This document shows, piece after piece, positions 45,501 through 53,461 of a DNA stretch of 64,000 bases. Source of the DNA: DATFVA01 sp963811905. GTDB lineage: Bacteria > Bacteroidota > Ignavibacteria > Ignavibacteriales > Ignavibacteriaceae. The first letter of the stretch is position 1. The number at the start of each line of letters is the position of its first letter. Position numbers and translations under genes: made by a program. The stretch lies in NCBI GenBank assembly GCA_963811905.1, contig CAWETK010000024.1:143188-207187 (forward strand), given 5' to 3'. The notes beneath the pieces were generated by a model that did not search any database, was not told the DNA's origin, and saw only the letters and a program-made list of their open reading frames with translations.

Positions 45501-46736
45501 ATGAATACATTTTGGTTTGAAATGAAAGAAAGCATGATGATCGCATTGAGGGCTATCAGGGCTAATAAGGTAAGGTCGATCCTTACAATGCTCGGGATAA
45601 TTATCGGTGTGACTTCAGTTGTTGTAATGACCACTGCCATTAAAGGAATAGATAATTCCTTCCAGAACGGGATAAGCGCCCTGGGATCGGATGTTCTTTA
45701 CATAGATAAGTGGGCATGGTTCTCTAACGAGGACTGGTGGAAAATGCGGAACCGTAAAAACCTTACTATGGAAGATTACCAGGAATTCAAGGATATGGCA
45801 AAACTTCCTCTGGCTACAGCCCCGGTTGCAGGTACACGGCAGACAGTTAAATTCGAAGATAGAAGAACTGATGCCGTTAACGTTAACGGGTCTTCTGCTG
45901 ATTATGTGAAGACCACAAACTTTACTTTTGCAGAAGGCAGATTTTACAGTGAGATCGAAAGTAAAAGCTCGCGACAGGTTGCGGTTCTCGGCAGCGAACT
46001 GGCTAAAAACCTTTTCCCCCGTGAAAATGCCATCGATAAAACTATAAAGATCGGCGGTGTTAATTATAAAGTTGTGGGCGTTCTTACAGAACAGGGAAGT
46101 TTTATGCTCGGGAGTTTCAACCCTGATAACCAGGTATTCGTACCGATAGGAACAATTTTTAAGAACTTTACCAGCCAGGTGCATGGCTCTATAACGATAA
46201 ATGTCCGGGCTGCAAACCCAGCTCTTCTTGAGGATACGAAAGCTGAGGCGGAAGGTGTGATGAGAAAGATCCGCGGCCTGACATACAGTGAAGAAAATGA
46301 TTTTTCAATAAATCAGCAGGAAGGATTAATGGATAATTATAACAGTATTGTTGGGGTTATCCAGATAGCCGGTTTATTTATTACAGGGCTTTCGCTTTTC
46401 GTTGGTGCAATAGGTATTATGAACATAATGTTTGTATCTGTTAAAGAAAGAACAAAAGAGATTGGACTGAGAAAAGCTATAGGTGCAAAGAGACGTACAA
46501 TCCTTGGTCAATTTTTACTGGAGTCATCTACAATATGCATCATGGGAGGCCTTATCGGACTCCTCTTTGCCATTCTTATAAGCATGATGGTGAATCAATT
46601 TATACCAACATCTGTCCAGTATGATGCCGTAATTATAGCAATTTTAATTTCGTTGCTTACTGGGATTATTGCCGGTCTTGCACCTGCATATTCAGCTGCA
46701 AAGATGGACCCGGTAGAAGCGTTGAGATATGAGTAG
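45501..46736 (+). CDS. MacB-like permease 1
   Basis: The 411-residue protein has the MacB layout: an N-terminal helix with VRSILTMLGIIIGVTSVV, a periplasmic domain of about 220 residues, and three C-terminal helices, with GIMNIMFVSVKERTKEIGLRKAIGA before the last two. The end MDPVEALRYE is the family signature. Its periplasmic domain differs from those of the two permeases downstream. It probably couples ATP use at the inner membrane to movement of a substrate from the periplasm to TolC. Substrate unknown. Confidence 0.94.
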   Translation: MNTFWFEMKESMMIALRAIRANKVRSILTMLGIIIGVTSVVVMTTAIKGIDNSFQNGISALGSDVLYIDKWAWFSNEDWWKMRNRKNLTMEDYQEFKDMAKLPLATAPVAGTRQTVKFEDRRTDAVNVNGSSADYVKTTNFTFAEGRFYSEIESKSSRQVAVLGSELAKNLFPRENAIDKTIKIGGVNYKVVGVLTEQGSFMLGSFNPDNQVFVPIGTIFKNFTSQVHGSITINVRAANPALLEDTKAEAEGVMRKIRGLTYSEENDFSINQQEGLMDNYNSIVGVIQIAGLFITGLSLFVGAIGIMNIMFVSVKERTKEIGLRKAIGAKRRTILGQFLLESSTICIMGGLIGLLFAILISMMVNQFIPTSVQYDAVIIAILISLLTGIIAGLAPAYSAAKMDPVEALRYE

Positions 46737-46825
46737 AAACGATTTAATGATTGAATAGTATCCTCAGTCAGATTTTTGTTTTTTTGGTCAAGATATTAGA
46801 ACTCACAATAGTTTGTAACGTATAG

Positions 46826-46884
46826 CGGTGGCTGAGTGGCCCGCCCTCGCCTTCAATCTTAGGCGGGCTGTATCGAAGCCACCG
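46826..46884. repeat. Nested inverted repeat (REP-like) between permease genes
   Basis: Outer arms CGGTGGCT (46826-46833) and AGCCACCG (46877-46884) enclose inner arms GCCCGCC (46839-46845) and GGCGGGC (46862-46868). Both pairs are perfect. The element is GC-rich in an AT-rich gap and could fold into a long cruciform or RNA hairpin. No T-tract follows. Confidence 0.75.
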
Positions 46885-46959
46885 AAATCCAAGGATGTCC
46901 AATAATTTATAGAGCTTCCTATTTAAAGTTGCTTTTGGTTGCCGGCTATGCCGCGCTAA

Positions 46960-47023
46960 GATTGAGTGATTGGATGATTGGATGATTGGATGATTGAATT
47001 TTTGAATGTTTGAATGAATGAAT
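46960..47023. repeat. Octamer array (GATTGGAT-type), eight units
   Basis: Eight contiguous 8-base units can be cut in register: GATTGAGT, three identical GATTGGAT, then GATTGAAT, TTTTGAAT, GTTTGAAT and GAATGAAT. The array ends about 40 bases before the start of permease 2. Confidence 0.85.
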
Positions 47024-47065
47024 GATCTTTCAAGTTTGAATTTATAACCCCGGGATTAGGTAAAA

Positions 47066-48298
47066 ATGAGAATAAATGAAGTTTTAACTGTTGCTTTCAG
47101 ATCATTGAGGAGTAATAAGCTGCGTACGATGCTTACGGTGTTGGGTGTCGTGGTAGGTATATTCTCTATTATTGTGATTATGACAATCATTACCATGTTG
47201 CAGAAATCTATTGAGAGCGGGTTTTCCCAGTTAAATAAAAACACATTTCAGATTCAGAAATTCCCGGCGATGATGGGTCACGGCCCCGGAATGAGAGATA
47301 AATTCAGAAACCGTCCGGATATCACTCTCGAGGATTTTTATCGACTTGAAGGAATGCTTAACCAGGCGATGTATGTAGGGGCAGAGCAATGGCAGTTCGG
47401 AAAACAAATCACTTTCGGCAACAAGGAAACTAATCCAAACATAAGTGTAGCGGGGATTACCCTTGGCGCGATGCGGACAAACAACTGGAATGTAGAACAC
47501 GGGAGAGACTTGCGGCAATCTGATATAAAATATTCAAACGATGTATGTGTATTGGGTCAGGAGGTTGTGAATAAACTTTTCATTAACATCGATCCGATAG
47601 GACAGGTCGTAAGGGTTGACGGAAAGCCTTTGCAGGTAATTGGTGTTCTGGAAAAACAGCCTTCAATGTTCGGCCAGTCAAGAGATTCTTACATAGTCAT
47701 GCCTATCACAACATTTCAGCAGAAGTACGGCAAGTACAGCAATAGCATTAATATAACAGTAATGTCAAAAACTAAGGAAGATTATAATGACGTAATTGAC
47801 GCCGCAACCGGATACATGAGAACTATTCGTAAAGTAACGCCGGGTGAGGACGATAATTTTTATATATTCAGTAACGAATCTATGATAACCCAGGTCAACG
47901 ATATTACTTCGGGAATCAGAATAGGCGCACTGGTTGTATCTATTATTGCACTTCTTGCTGCCGGTGTCGGAATTATGAATATAATGCTTGTCTCTGTTAC
48001 TGAAAGGACACGTGAGATCGGGATCCGCAAAGCAATAGGAGCGCGAAAAACTAATATACTTTTCCAGTTCCTGCTTGAAGCAATAACTTTATGTATTGTC
48101 GGGGGCTTTGTAGGAATTGTGCTTGGGGTTGGTATCGGAAACATTGCCGGGAGCTTTTTAAATGCTAAGGCGGCAATTCCGTATGATTGGGTTGTAATCG
48201 GATTATCTTTGTGTGTTTTTGTAGGGGTGGTATTCGGAACGTACCCTGCATACAAAGCGGCGAACCTTGATCCTATAGAAGCTTTACGTTACGAATAG
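47066..48298 (+). CDS. MacB-like permease 2 (tandem paralogue of permease 3)
   Basis: The 410-residue protein has the MacB fold: N-terminal LRTMLTVLGVVVGIFSIIVI, a periplasmic domain, and C-terminal helices with GIMNIMLVSVTERTREIGIRKAIGA and LDPIEALRYE. It aligns with permease 3 over its whole length without gaps, and most residues are the same, so they come from a tandem duplication. The periplasmic loops differ most (HGPGMRDKFRNRPD against GGPGSWQKYRNRKD). It follows the octamer array and nested repeat. Probably uses the ATPase at 44749. Confidence 0.94.
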   Translation: MRINEVLTVAFRSLRSNKLRTMLTVLGVVVGIFSIIVIMTIITMLQKSIESGFSQLNKNTFQIQKFPAMMGHGPGMRDKFRNRPDITLEDFYRLEGMLNQAMYVGAEQWQFGKQITFGNKETNPNISVAGITLGAMRTNNWNVEHGRDLRQSDIKYSNDVCVLGQEVVNKLFINIDPIGQVVRVDGKPLQVIGVLEKQPSMFGQSRDSYIVMPITTFQQKYGKYSNSINITVMSKTKEDYNDVIDAATGYMRTIRKVTPGEDDNFYIFSNESMITQVNDITSGIRIGALVVSIIALLAAGVGIMNIMLVSVTERTREIGIRKAIGARKTNILFQFLLEAITLCIVGGFVGIVLGVGIGNIAGSFLNAKAAIPYDWVVIGLSLCVFVGVVFGTYPAYKAANLDPIEALRYE

Positions 48299-48443
48299 TA
48301 TGTATGATGGCAGGGAGGGTAACAGAGGCAGGGAAGTTCAGTTCCACTTCGGGATCCTTCGGGAGAAAAATTTGCTGATATATGTTTCATCCTTTCATTT
48401 TTGTTTACCGGAGTTTAATTTAGAATAATAATTTCAGAGTATA

Positions 48444-49676
48444 ATGCAGATTACACAAATCCTGTCCCTGTCATTCGATTCGCTTAAGACTAACCGCCTT
48501 AGAACAATGCTTACTATTCTCGGGGTCGTAGTAGGAATTTTTTCAATTATAGTCATTATGACTGTGATTACGATGCTTCAGAATACAATTGAAAGCGGTG
48601 TTTCCTTCCTCAATAAAAATACATTTCAGATCCAGAAATATCCTGCAATTCATACCGGGGGACCCGGGTCGTGGCAAAAATACCGCAACAGGAAGGATAT
48701 TACACTCGAAGATTTCTATAGGTTCGAACAAATGATGACACAGGCGAAATACGTAGGTGCACAGCAGGAAATGCACGGTAAGATTGTGAAATTTGGAAGT
48801 ACGGAGACTAATCCTAATATATCTGTAATCGGGGTTACAATGGGTGCATTCAGAACTAACTCGGTAACAGTAAATGACGGCAGGGAAATCAATGAAACAG
48901 ATGTTCAGCATTCGAATAATGTATGTGTACTTGGGGACGATGTTACAAAAAAGCTTTTCACAAATATTAATCCCATCGGAATGACCGTCCGGGTGGATGG
49001 ATATCCGCTGAAAGTAATCGGTACTCTTGAGAAGCAGCCGGAGTTCTTCGGGCAGTCGATGGATAATTATATAATACTGCCTATTACATCATTCCAATCA
49101 ATATATGGAAGAAGAGCACATAGCATTAGTATCACTGTCCAGTCGTACGGTAAACAGGACTATAACTCTTCGATGGATGCAGCCACAGGTTATATGCGGA
49201 CTATCAGGAAAGTTGCTCCCGGTGATGATAATGATTTTGATATTTTCAGTAATGAATCGCTGGTAGGACAAATAAATGATATTACGGGGGGAGTCAGGAT
49301 CGGAGCGGTTGTAGTTTCGATAATTGCTCTTCTGGCTGCTGGAGTCGGTATTATGAATATAATGCTTGTCTCTGTTACTGAAAGAACAAGGGAGATAGGA
49401 ATAAGGAAAGCAGTGGGAGCAAAAAGAATAAATATCCTTGCCCAGTTTCTATTTGAAGCGGTAGTTCTTTGCATTATAGGTGGTTTTATAGGTATTGCTC
49501 TCGGCATAGGTATAGGAAATTTTGCAGGCAGTTTCTTAAATGCTGAAACTGCTATCCCGGTTGACTGGGTATTGATCGGGCTCGGGCTTTGTATTTTTGT
49601 GGGCGTGGTTTTCGGAACATATCCTGCTTATAAAGCAGCTAACCTTGATCCTATTGAAGCTTTGCGTTATGAATAA
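48444..49676 (+). CDS. MacB-like permease 3 (tandem paralogue of permease 2)
   Basis: The 410-residue protein is the same length as permease 2 and shares its domain order and motifs, including VTERTREIGIRKAVGAKR and an identical LDPIEALRYE ending. The 145-base gap between the two holds no repeat. Two diverging copies suggest either a heterodimeric permease or different substrates using one ATPase and one TolC channel. This is inference; the sequences only show the duplication. Confidence 0.94.
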   Translation: MQITQILSLSFDSLKTNRLRTMLTILGVVVGIFSIIVIMTVITMLQNTIESGVSFLNKNTFQIQKYPAIHTGGPGSWQKYRNRKDITLEDFYRFEQMMTQAKYVGAQQEMHGKIVKFGSTETNPNISVIGVTMGAFRTNSVTVNDGREINETDVQHSNNVCVLGDDVTKKLFTNINPIGMTVRVDGYPLKVIGTLEKQPEFFGQSMDNYIILPITSFQSIYGRRAHSISITVQSYGKQDYNSSMDAATGYMRTIRKVAPGDDNDFDIFSNESLVGQINDITGGVRIGAVVVSIIALLAAGVGIMNIMLVSVTERTREIGIRKAVGAKRINILAQFLFEAVVLCIIGGFIGIALGIGIGNFAGSFLNAETAIPVDWVLIGLGLCIFVGVVFGTYPAYKAANLDPIEALRYE

Positions 49677-49693
49677 GGTTGTGAACCAAAAAA

Positions 49694-49737
49694 ACTTCGA
49701 GTGACTGAATTACCGAATGAATGGCGAACCTCGAAGT
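49694..49737. repeat. Inverted repeat with short octamer array after permease 3
   Basis: Arms ACTTCGAG (49694-49701) and CTCGAAGT (49730-49737) enclose a short octamer-like run (GACTGAAT, TACCGAAT, GAATGGCG at 49703-49726). No T-tract follows. It lies 18 bases after the permease stop. Confidence 0.55.
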
Positions 49738-49908
49738 GTAATCTATAGCAGCTTAGCTTCCTATCTTCTTATTATCTTACATTAACTTCTCAACTTCTTA
49801 TCCTCACCCGCTTCAAAAACTCTGACTAAGACCACTCCGTGAAACTCGGTCAGAGGCTGACGAGGCTGTAAAAATATATCGAGGTTGTGATTAGCATTGC
49901 AAACCGAT

Positions 49909-50718
49909 CTACTCTTTAATCCATTCATTATTATGTTTGTAATATTGGGTTTTTTGTGCTTCCTCAAAAACGTCTCCTTCCCATTCTCTTATGGAGATCA
50001 GGATTTCTTTCTTATCAGCTTCTATATAATTAAAAGCATTCGGTTCACCTCTTACACGGTTCGAAATTGCCGTCCCTGCCTGAACAGATATTATAGAGCT
50101 ATTCTGTGAAGGATAAAAAGGCCTTACATCTCCGCTATATCCCTGATGCAGGTGACCTGCAAGCAGAAGATCCACCGAACATTTTTCTATGATCTGCAAA
50201 GCCTTCGCAGATCTCCCTACCAGCTTTATACCCAGGTCGCCGGCGGGAGGGATAAACGGATGATGGGTTACTATTATTTTAAAGATGCTGTTATTGATTG
50301 AACATAGTTTCTTTTTGAGGTTTTCGATCTGTTCTTCCGATATCCTCCCTGATTTCCAGGTAAGAGATCTTGCAGTGTTAATCCCAAGGACAGCAATTGT
50401 TGCTTCATGATAGAAAGGAGAAAGGTCCTTTGTAATTATATTCTTATAGTTCGTTAATGGCCGCAGAAACCTGGCAAATATATTAAACAAAGGCACATCA
50501 TGGTTTCCAGGTACAATTATTTTTGTATACTTAAGCCGGTCGAGAAATTCCTTAGCCTGCCGAAACTGGCTTTCCCTTGCACGCTGAGTTAAATCTCCGC
50601 TTACAATCAGCAGATCAGGGTTAAGGCTTTTAATATCCCGGAGAATATTCTCAGCAATTTTATTTTCAACTGTGCCGAAATGGAGATCCGATATATGTAC
50701 AATTTTTTTCAATATCAC
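49909..50718 (-). CDS. Calcineurin-like metallophosphoesterase
   Basis: The 269-residue protein has the full metallophosphoesterase set: ISDLHFG, SGDLTQ, PGNHD, THHPFIP and AGHLHQG, which bind two metal ions. Members hydrolyse phosphodiesters such as cyclic nucleotides or lipid precursors (LpxH and UDP-diacylglucosamine types), so the substrate is not fixed. It starts at GTG 50718, overlapping the stop of the lipid kinase gene in a GTGA junction. The tight link with a diacylglycerol-kinase-like gene hints at lipid metabolism. Confidence 0.92.
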   Translation of the reverse strand: MILKKIVHISDLHFGTVENKIAENILRDIKSLNPDLLIVSGDLTQRARESQFRQAKEFLDRLKYTKIIVPGNHDVPLFNIFARFLRPLTNYKNIITKDLSPFYHEATIAVLGINTARSLTWKSGRISEEQIENLKKKLCSINNSIFKIIVTHHPFIPPAGDLGIKLVGRSAKALQIIEKCSVDLLLAGHLHQGYSGDVRPFYPSQNSSIISVQAGTAISNRVRGEPNAFNYIEADKKEILISIREWEGDVFEEAQKTQYYKHNNEWIKE

Positions 50719-51587
50719 TCTGGTATAATTAATCTGAGAGACCTGGGATATATCTTATAATTCAAAGGAGTATCTATCTTAACAACCTCTCCGTCAATGG
50801 AGACTTCGAGCTTTTTTTTATCTGAATCAATTATAATTTCTTCATTATGAAGAATCCGGAAGTTTTTCTCCTGATCCAGTTTACCCATTAATGTTTTTAG
50901 TATAAGACGCACATAAGAAATTCTGCCCTCATACCTGGGATAGTAAATACTTAGGAGACCGTCCCTGAGGCCTGCTCTTCGCCCGAGGTTAAACAGGTCG
51001 AATTTATAATAGTTATTTCCGATGAACACAAACGGGGTTTTGCATTTGACTGTTTGCCCGTCCGCTTTAATAGTGACTCTGACACTTGGAACATATTTAA
51101 ATACTGTCAATACTGCCTTAAACATTGCCGTCCATTTATTTCCTCCTAATCTCATCTGTTTTTCTCTTTTCTTAACCACTTTTGGATAAAGCCCGATAGA
51201 TGAATTATTTAAGAATAGATGTTCATTTACGCTTGCAGTATCAACCAGTACAGTATTACCTTTTTTTATAACGTTCATTGCCTCATCCATATCCATGGGG
51301 ATGCCTGCATCCCTGGCAAAGTGATTAAGAGTACCCGCGGGAATGATCCCGAGAGTTCTCCCAAGTTGGACAGCTCTCCCGGCAACGGAACTGACAGTTC
51401 CATCACCGCCAGCGGCGATAAGCACCCCGTAGTTTTCAGCACTCACCTTCTCAAGAATTTCACTCAGGTTCCCGTTATTAATAATAAACAGATCAAAGGA
51501 AAATCTTTCATCCCGGAATTTCGGGAGTCGTTCAGCAAGGTTTCCTCCCTGCCCGGCATTTTCATTTAAAATTACTGCTGCGTTCAT
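50715..51587 (-). CDS. Diacylglycerol/lipid kinase family protein (YegS-like)
   Basis: The 290-residue protein has NENAGQGG at the N-terminus, the nucleotide-binding motif AAGGDGTVSSVAG near residue 78, and GIIPAGTLNHFARD, typical of the DAGK catalytic domain. The C-terminal domain has VFIGNNYYKFDLFNLGRRAGLRDGLLSIYY and DGEVV near the end. It phosphorylates a lipid, probably diacylglycerol or a sphingoid-like lipid, at the membrane. It overlaps the metallophosphoesterase gene downstream by four bases. Confidence 0.92.
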   Translation of the reverse strand: MNAAVILNENAGQGGNLAERLPKFRDERFSFDLFIINNGNLSEILEKVSAENYGVLIAAGGDGTVSSVAGRAVQLGRTLGIIPAGTLNHFARDAGIPMDMDEAMNVIKKGNTVLVDTASVNEHLFLNNSSIGLYPKVVKKREKQMRLGGNKWTAMFKAVLTVFKYVPSVRVTIKADGQTVKCKTPFVFIGNNYYKFDLFNLGRRAGLRDGLLSIYYPRYEGRISYVRLILKTLMGKLDQEKNFRILHNEEIIIDSDKKKLEVSIDGEVVKIDTPLNYKIYPRSLRLIIPE

Positions 51588-51736
51588 ATTTCATGCTTAA
51601 TCTCTTATGTAAAATAAGCTTAACAACGCTTTTTAGTTTATTATCTGTCACATTTAGGATTTAATCAAGTGAATCGTGCAGCCAGGAAGGTGAGCATTAT
51701 TATGGTGGTTGAAATAAACTTTCAAAATCATTTAAA

Positions 51737-51761
51737 TATAAAAAGGAGCCCTTGGGCTCCC
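51737..51761 (-). terminator. Rho-independent terminator after the frameshifted T9SS gene
   Basis: On the minus strand a 6-7 bp stem (GGAGCCC with GGGCTCC, 51745-51751 and 51754-51760, tight loop) is followed by TTTTTATATTT. It lies about 20 bases after the stop at 51779. Confidence 0.85.
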
Positions 51762-51778
51762 ATTTGAATCAGAAATTT

Positions 51779-52273
51779 TTACTTGATCAACAGCATTTTT
51801 TTGCTTGAAGTAAAACCGGAAGTTTTTATAGTATAAATATAAATACCTGATGGAAGATCAGATGCATTAAAGTTTACATTATAATAACCGGCCTTTTGAT
51901 TTTGATTTACCAGATCGGCAACCCGCTGACCAAGGATATTATACATATTCAATGAGACAAACCCATCCTTCTTCAGAGAATAATTTATAGTTGTTGTCGG
52001 GTTAAATGGATTGGGATAGTTTTGTCCCAATGAAAACTTATCCGGTGAACTAACATAAACTTCAGCTTCTTTGCTGTACTCATAACTCCCATCAAAATCG
52101 ATTTGCTTTAATCTGTATATATATTTCCCGGGTGGAACATTTTTATCAGTGTAGCTGTATGTATGAACCAGGGTAGTCGTCCCATTCCCGTCAACGAACC
52201 CGATCATGCTTCCACCCATTAGGATCTTTGGGATCTGACTTTTGATCTCTGATTTCCGACCTCTGAACTTCAA
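51779..52273 (-). pseudogene. C-terminal half of a frameshifted T9SS-secreted protein
   Basis: This frame holds the second half of the protein begun at 53399. Its real sequence starts near 52205 (IGFVDGNGTTT) and continues as YIYRLKQIDFDGSYEY, NYPNPFNPTTT and a type IX sorting domain ending KKMLLIK. The residues upstream of 52205 in this frame (KFRGRKSEIK) are an out-of-frame reading of the 7-bp repeat and lack a ribosome site. The N-terminal half is on the other frame. Without the frame change, this part cannot be exported, as it lacks a signal peptide. Confidence 0.8.
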
Positions 52274-53399
52274 ATCCTCTGTTATTCTTCTCTGTCGCCG
52301 TAGTCCAGACTAACACCACTCCGTCACTACCGCTTTCTGCATTAAAAGAAGTCAGTTCTACTGGTATAATGAATCCGGGAGCAATGTAGGCTCCGATTCC
52401 ATTATTTCCCCCAATTATAAAAACATAGAGTGTATCTATTGCCTTCCAGGTAAATTCAACATCACCGTAATTTTCAGGATTAGAATTGCTGCCTAATGAA
52501 GGAGTACTTCCGTAATATGTCTCAAAACTTCCACCATAAGAGCTTACTAGTTCAGCTTTATTCTCACTATAGTTATATGTTAAATAAAAGGGATCATCAC
52601 AGCATAGGGTACCGTTAGCATAATATTTAAGTTCATTATTTGAGGATGATATCAGTGTATCCTCAGAAATATTTACCAATGCACCGGTCGAGTCGTATGA
52701 TTGTGGCCGGTTGCCGTCAGAGTTTACAAAATAGCCGCCTCCGAATTGTAGAGCCGGATAGAAAAAATTAAAGTCAGCAGACGAATTGCTGCCCATATTG
52801 CCGTCACTGAGCGTAACGACATTTCTTGTAAAAGGAGGATTTCCTGTATCGGAACTGTAAACAACTATTTTATCTGTGTTTGATCCTGCTAGTATAAACT
52901 TATAAAATCCGATATCATTATAAATATTTAAATGATCTCCAAGCCTGAAATTTGATACCGAATCTGTAACAATAACCTGCGGAGTTGATGTTTCATTTTC
53001 CCACATATAGATCTTGAATGGTGAAGCTGTGGCGTCATTAGTAAGGTTGCAGGCAAATATCCGTGTGTCAGAAAATGGATAAATATAAAAAGTTGAAATA
53101 TCATTCAATGGAATTAAGCCTCCGTTGATCCCGGTTGTATTTAATGTCCCTGCAGAATCACCTGTAAATGCATTCAGAATAATTACAGCAGGATCTGTTA
53201 AATTGCTGATAACATATAACCTGGGATTATTGTTTTGAACGCTATAACTTATTCCTCTTTCCCTGTTGCCTGTATCTGAAAACCACTCAGGCAGATTTCC
53301 CAGGGTAGCTGACTTTTCCCATAACCTGATAAACTGTGCATTTACCTGTGGGATGAAAGATAATAACATTAAAAAAAGAATCATTTTTTTCATATCCAC
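52191..53399 (-). pseudogene. N-terminal half of a frameshifted T9SS-secreted protein
   Basis: The start is GTG 53399 or, better placed after GAGGTGG, ATG 53393. A signal peptide (MKKMILFLMLLSFIPQVNA) leads to about 350 residues of repeated beta-strand sequence, perhaps a propeller (VISNLTDPAVIILNAFTGDS, IFACNLTNDATASP). The shared T9SS segment PVELTSFNAESG and TTATEKNNRGFEVQRS follows. The frame then runs through a 7-bp repeat and ends in KHDRVR and stop, whereas family members continue as IGFVDGNG. One extra base between TGGAAG and ATCGGG, near 52206-52210, restores the frame. This may be a real mutation, an assembly error or a phase switch. Confidence 0.82.
52235..52269. repeat. Heptamer array inside a coding region
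   Basis: On the plus strand five 7-base units of the form YYGAYYT lie in register: CTGACTT, TTGATCT, CTGATTT, CCGACCT, CTGAACT. They encode SEIRDQKSD-like residues in the T9SS gene. Seven is not a multiple of three, so any change in unit number shifts the frame, unless three units change together. Confidence 0.75.
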
Positions 53400-53423
53400 C
53401 TCGCTAATGATTTTTTAATATTA

Positions 53424-53447
53424 TGGGGTGGTATCGCATCCACCCCA
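53424..53447. terminator. Hairpin between two T9SS genes
   Basis: Arms TGGGGTGG (53424-53431) and CCACCCCA (53440-53447) with an 8-base loop, placed between the stop at 53462 and the start at 53399 of two leftward genes. Flanks are A/T-rich, but there is no pure T-run, so termination is likely but weak. It may also protect the upstream message. Confidence 0.5.
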
Positions 53448-53461
53448 AATAAAATGACTGA

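Noticed and set aside
46960..47023. Octamer array as a CRISPR or minisatellite of one motif
   Set aside because: The unit is only eight bases and drifts along the array; there are no spacers.
52200..52215. Programmed ribosomal frameshift in the T9SS gene
   Set aside because: No slippery heptamer or downstream structure is visible at the junction; a mutation, repeat-related change or sequencing error is simpler.
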